Shown here one piece after another: positions 62,735 to 64,000 of a stretch of 64,000 nt of DNA. Position 1 is the first letter of the stretch, and every line of letters begins with the position of its first letter. This DNA comes from Trichocoleus desertorum NBK24. Its GTDB lineage: Bacteria > Cyanobacteriota > Cyanobacteriia > FACHB-46. Under the pieces are notes generated by a model, which was not told the DNA's origin, made no database searches, and saw only the letters and a program-made list of their open reading frames with translations. The DNA is taken from the NCBI RefSeq assembly GCF_030409055.1, contig NZ_CP116619.1, positions 186,001 through 250,000 of the forward strand. The letters are read 5' to 3'. Position numbers and translations under genes: made by a program.

Positions 62735-63919
62735 ATGTTTACCTCTAAAGCTATCTTTCAAGCTCTCTTAGATGAGATCCACCAATCAGGTCTGAGTAAG
62801 GAAGAACGAGTACTTACAACGCCACAAGGAGCTAAGATTACTGTTCAGGGTGGCAGGAAGGTACTGAACTTCTGCGCTAACAACTACTTGGGATTAGCCA
62901 ATCATCCCGATGTAGTAGAAGCGGCGCAAGTGGGAGTTACCAAGTATGGTTTTGGTCTCTCCTCTGGACGCTTTATTTGTGGAACTCAGAGCATCCATAA
63001 GGAACTAGAGGCTAAAATTGCAGACTTTTTGGACATGGAGGATACGATTCTTTATACCTCTTGTTTTGATGCCAACGGAGGGTTATTTGAGACTATCCTT
63101 GATGCTGACGCTGCGGTAATCAGCGATGCCTTGAACCATGCCAGCATCATTGATGGCATTCGGCTATGCAAAGCCAAGCGATATCGCTATTCGCACAGTG
63201 ATATGCAGGAGCTAGAGCAAATACTTCAGCAGGCCCAAACCGCTAAGATTCGGCTGATTGCCACAGATGGTGTGTTTAGCATGGATGGAGAGATCGCCAC
63301 GCTAGAGCAGATCTGTGACTTAGCTGAGAAGTATGATGCCTTGGTCATGGTGGATGATAGCCACGCTACTGGAGTCTTAGGAGCGAATGGGCGGGGATCA
63401 ATCGAACATTGTGGTGTGATGGGGAGAGTAGATATCGTCACCAGCACTTTAGGAAAGGCGCTAGGAGGAGCCTCTGGTGGCTTTACTGCTGCTCACAAAC
63501 TCATTGTGGATTTGTTACGACAGCGATCGCGACCTTATCTGTTCTCAAATACCTTAGCTCCTGCCATTACCTACGCCAGTATCCGTGTCTTCGATTTGCT
63601 CAACGAAACCAGCGAGTTACGCGATCGCCTAATGGAGAACACCCATTACTTTCGGCAACAGATGAGCGATCGCGGATTTGAGATTAAACCGGGTACCCAT
63701 CCGATTGTGCCCATCATGCTCTATGAAGCCACCTTAGCCAAGGCTATGGCACAGGATTTGTTGAACGAAGGCATCTATGTGATTGGTTTTAGTTATCCTG
63801 TAGTGCCTCAAGGCCAAGCCCGCATTCGGGTTCAGCTCTCCGCCGCTCATACTCAAGCACATCTTGATCGTTGCATTGATGCGTTTGCACGAGTCGGCAA
63901 AAAACATGGCGTGATTTAG
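62735..63919 (+). CDS. kbl: 2-Amino-3-ketobutyrate CoA ligase (glycine C-acetyltransferase)
   Basis: 394 residues, typical for the alpha-oxoamine synthase family. Key blocks: [50 protein letters not shown] with the PLP Asp/His, and [13 protein letters not shown] with the Lys that binds PLP (about 243). It splits 2-amino-3-ketobutyrate with CoA to glycine and acetyl-CoA. Following a threonine dehydrogenase, it completes threonine conversion to glycine. A further gene starts 11 bp downstream. Confidence 0.96.
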   Translation: MFTSKAIFQALLDEIHQSGLSKEERVLTTPQGAKITVQGGRKVLNFCANNYLGLANHPDVVEAAQVGVTKYGFGLSSGRFICGTQSIHKELEAKIADFLDMEDTILYTSCFDANGGLFETILDADAAVISDALNHASIIDGIRLCKAKRYRYSHSDMQELEQILQQAQTAKIRLIATDGVFSMDGEIATLEQICDLAEKYDALVMVDDSHATGVLGANGRGSIEHCGVMGRVDIVTSTLGKALGGASGGFTAAHKLIVDLLRQRSRPYLFSNTLAPAITYASIRVFDLLNETSELRDRLMENTHYFRQQMSDRGFEIKPGTHPIVPIMLYEATLAKAMAQDLLNEGIYVIGFSYPVVPQGQARIRVQLSAAHTQAHLDRCIDAFARVGKKHGVI

Positions 63920-63930
63920 GTAAACCAGTT

Positions 63931-64000
63931 ATGTCATACTCTACTAGCGATCGCACTTCAGCCCAGTCTCAAACGATTCATGAACCACCCTTTGTGGAAA
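63931..64000 (+). CDS. Start of a downstream gene (partial)
   Basis: An ATG 11 bp after kbl opens a frame of 23 codons to the window edge, beginning SYSTSDRTSAQSQT, polar and without family signal. The tight spacing suggests it continues the operon. Function cannot be judged from this fragment. Confidence 0.55.
   Translation, partial: MSYSTSDRTSAQSQTIHEPPFVE

Overview
The window is chromosomal DNA from a cyanobacterium, probably a filamentous Leptolyngbya-like or related form; the exact taxon cannot be read from the sequence. The evidence is the very frequent HIP1 octamer GCGATCGC and genes typical of the phylum: tocopherol cyclase, CP12, cytochrome b6f subunit IV, cyanophycinase, DapL, a pheophorbide-oxygenase-like Rieske protein, a CYP110-like P450 and several small cyanobacterial families. 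Genes lie on both strands, mostly as single genes or short operons.

Layout. 1-8,130: the end of ilvA, a P450, a lipoprotein and an RND efflux pair (adaptor then pump). 8,600-15,400: tocopherol cyclase, tRNA-Arg(CCU), a secreted collagen-like protein, an AraC regulator, a stand-alone divergent petD with a striking leader, a HAD phosphatase and an EcsC-like protein. 15,449-28,073: dapL, a CrtX-like glycosyltransferase, DUF2993 and stress-type proteins, SDR and flavin oxidoreductases, a membrane-anchored esterase, an aldo/keto reductase and mtnA. 28,385-36,374: a PadR regulator with an overlapping partner, an ADYC-domain protein beside a pentapeptide (xxLNG) repeat protein, a MacAB/DevBCA-like three-gene exporter, CP12 and cyanophycinase. 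36,945-47,143: hflX, an MBL-fold hydrolase, a Rieske oxygenase, glgX, a methyltransferase and a HAD protein with an altered motif.

47,248-53,467 is a 6.1-kb integrative element in the 3' part of a tRNA-Ala(CGC) gene, bounded by exact 100-bp direct repeats. It carries a tyrosine integrase, three ribbon-helix-helix-type small proteins, a very acidic small protein, a membrane-anchored protein and several unrecognised ORFs. Two of its promoters overlap short repeated motifs that look like operators. No relaxase, replication or capsid gene was recognised. This is the best candidate in the window for an undescribed mobile system.

53,576-64,000: ZIP-like and DUF389 membrane proteins, a receiver-only response regulator, an ABC exporter, DUF6464 and, at the right edge, a tight operon. 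That operon holds a 2-oxoglutarate/Fe(II) amino-acid dioxygenase, a class V aminotransferase/cysteine desulfurase-like enzyme, an epimerase-type threonine dehydrogenase and 2-amino-3-ketobutyrate CoA ligase, and continues beyond the window. It suggests a hydroxylate-oxidise-cleave route for an amino acid.
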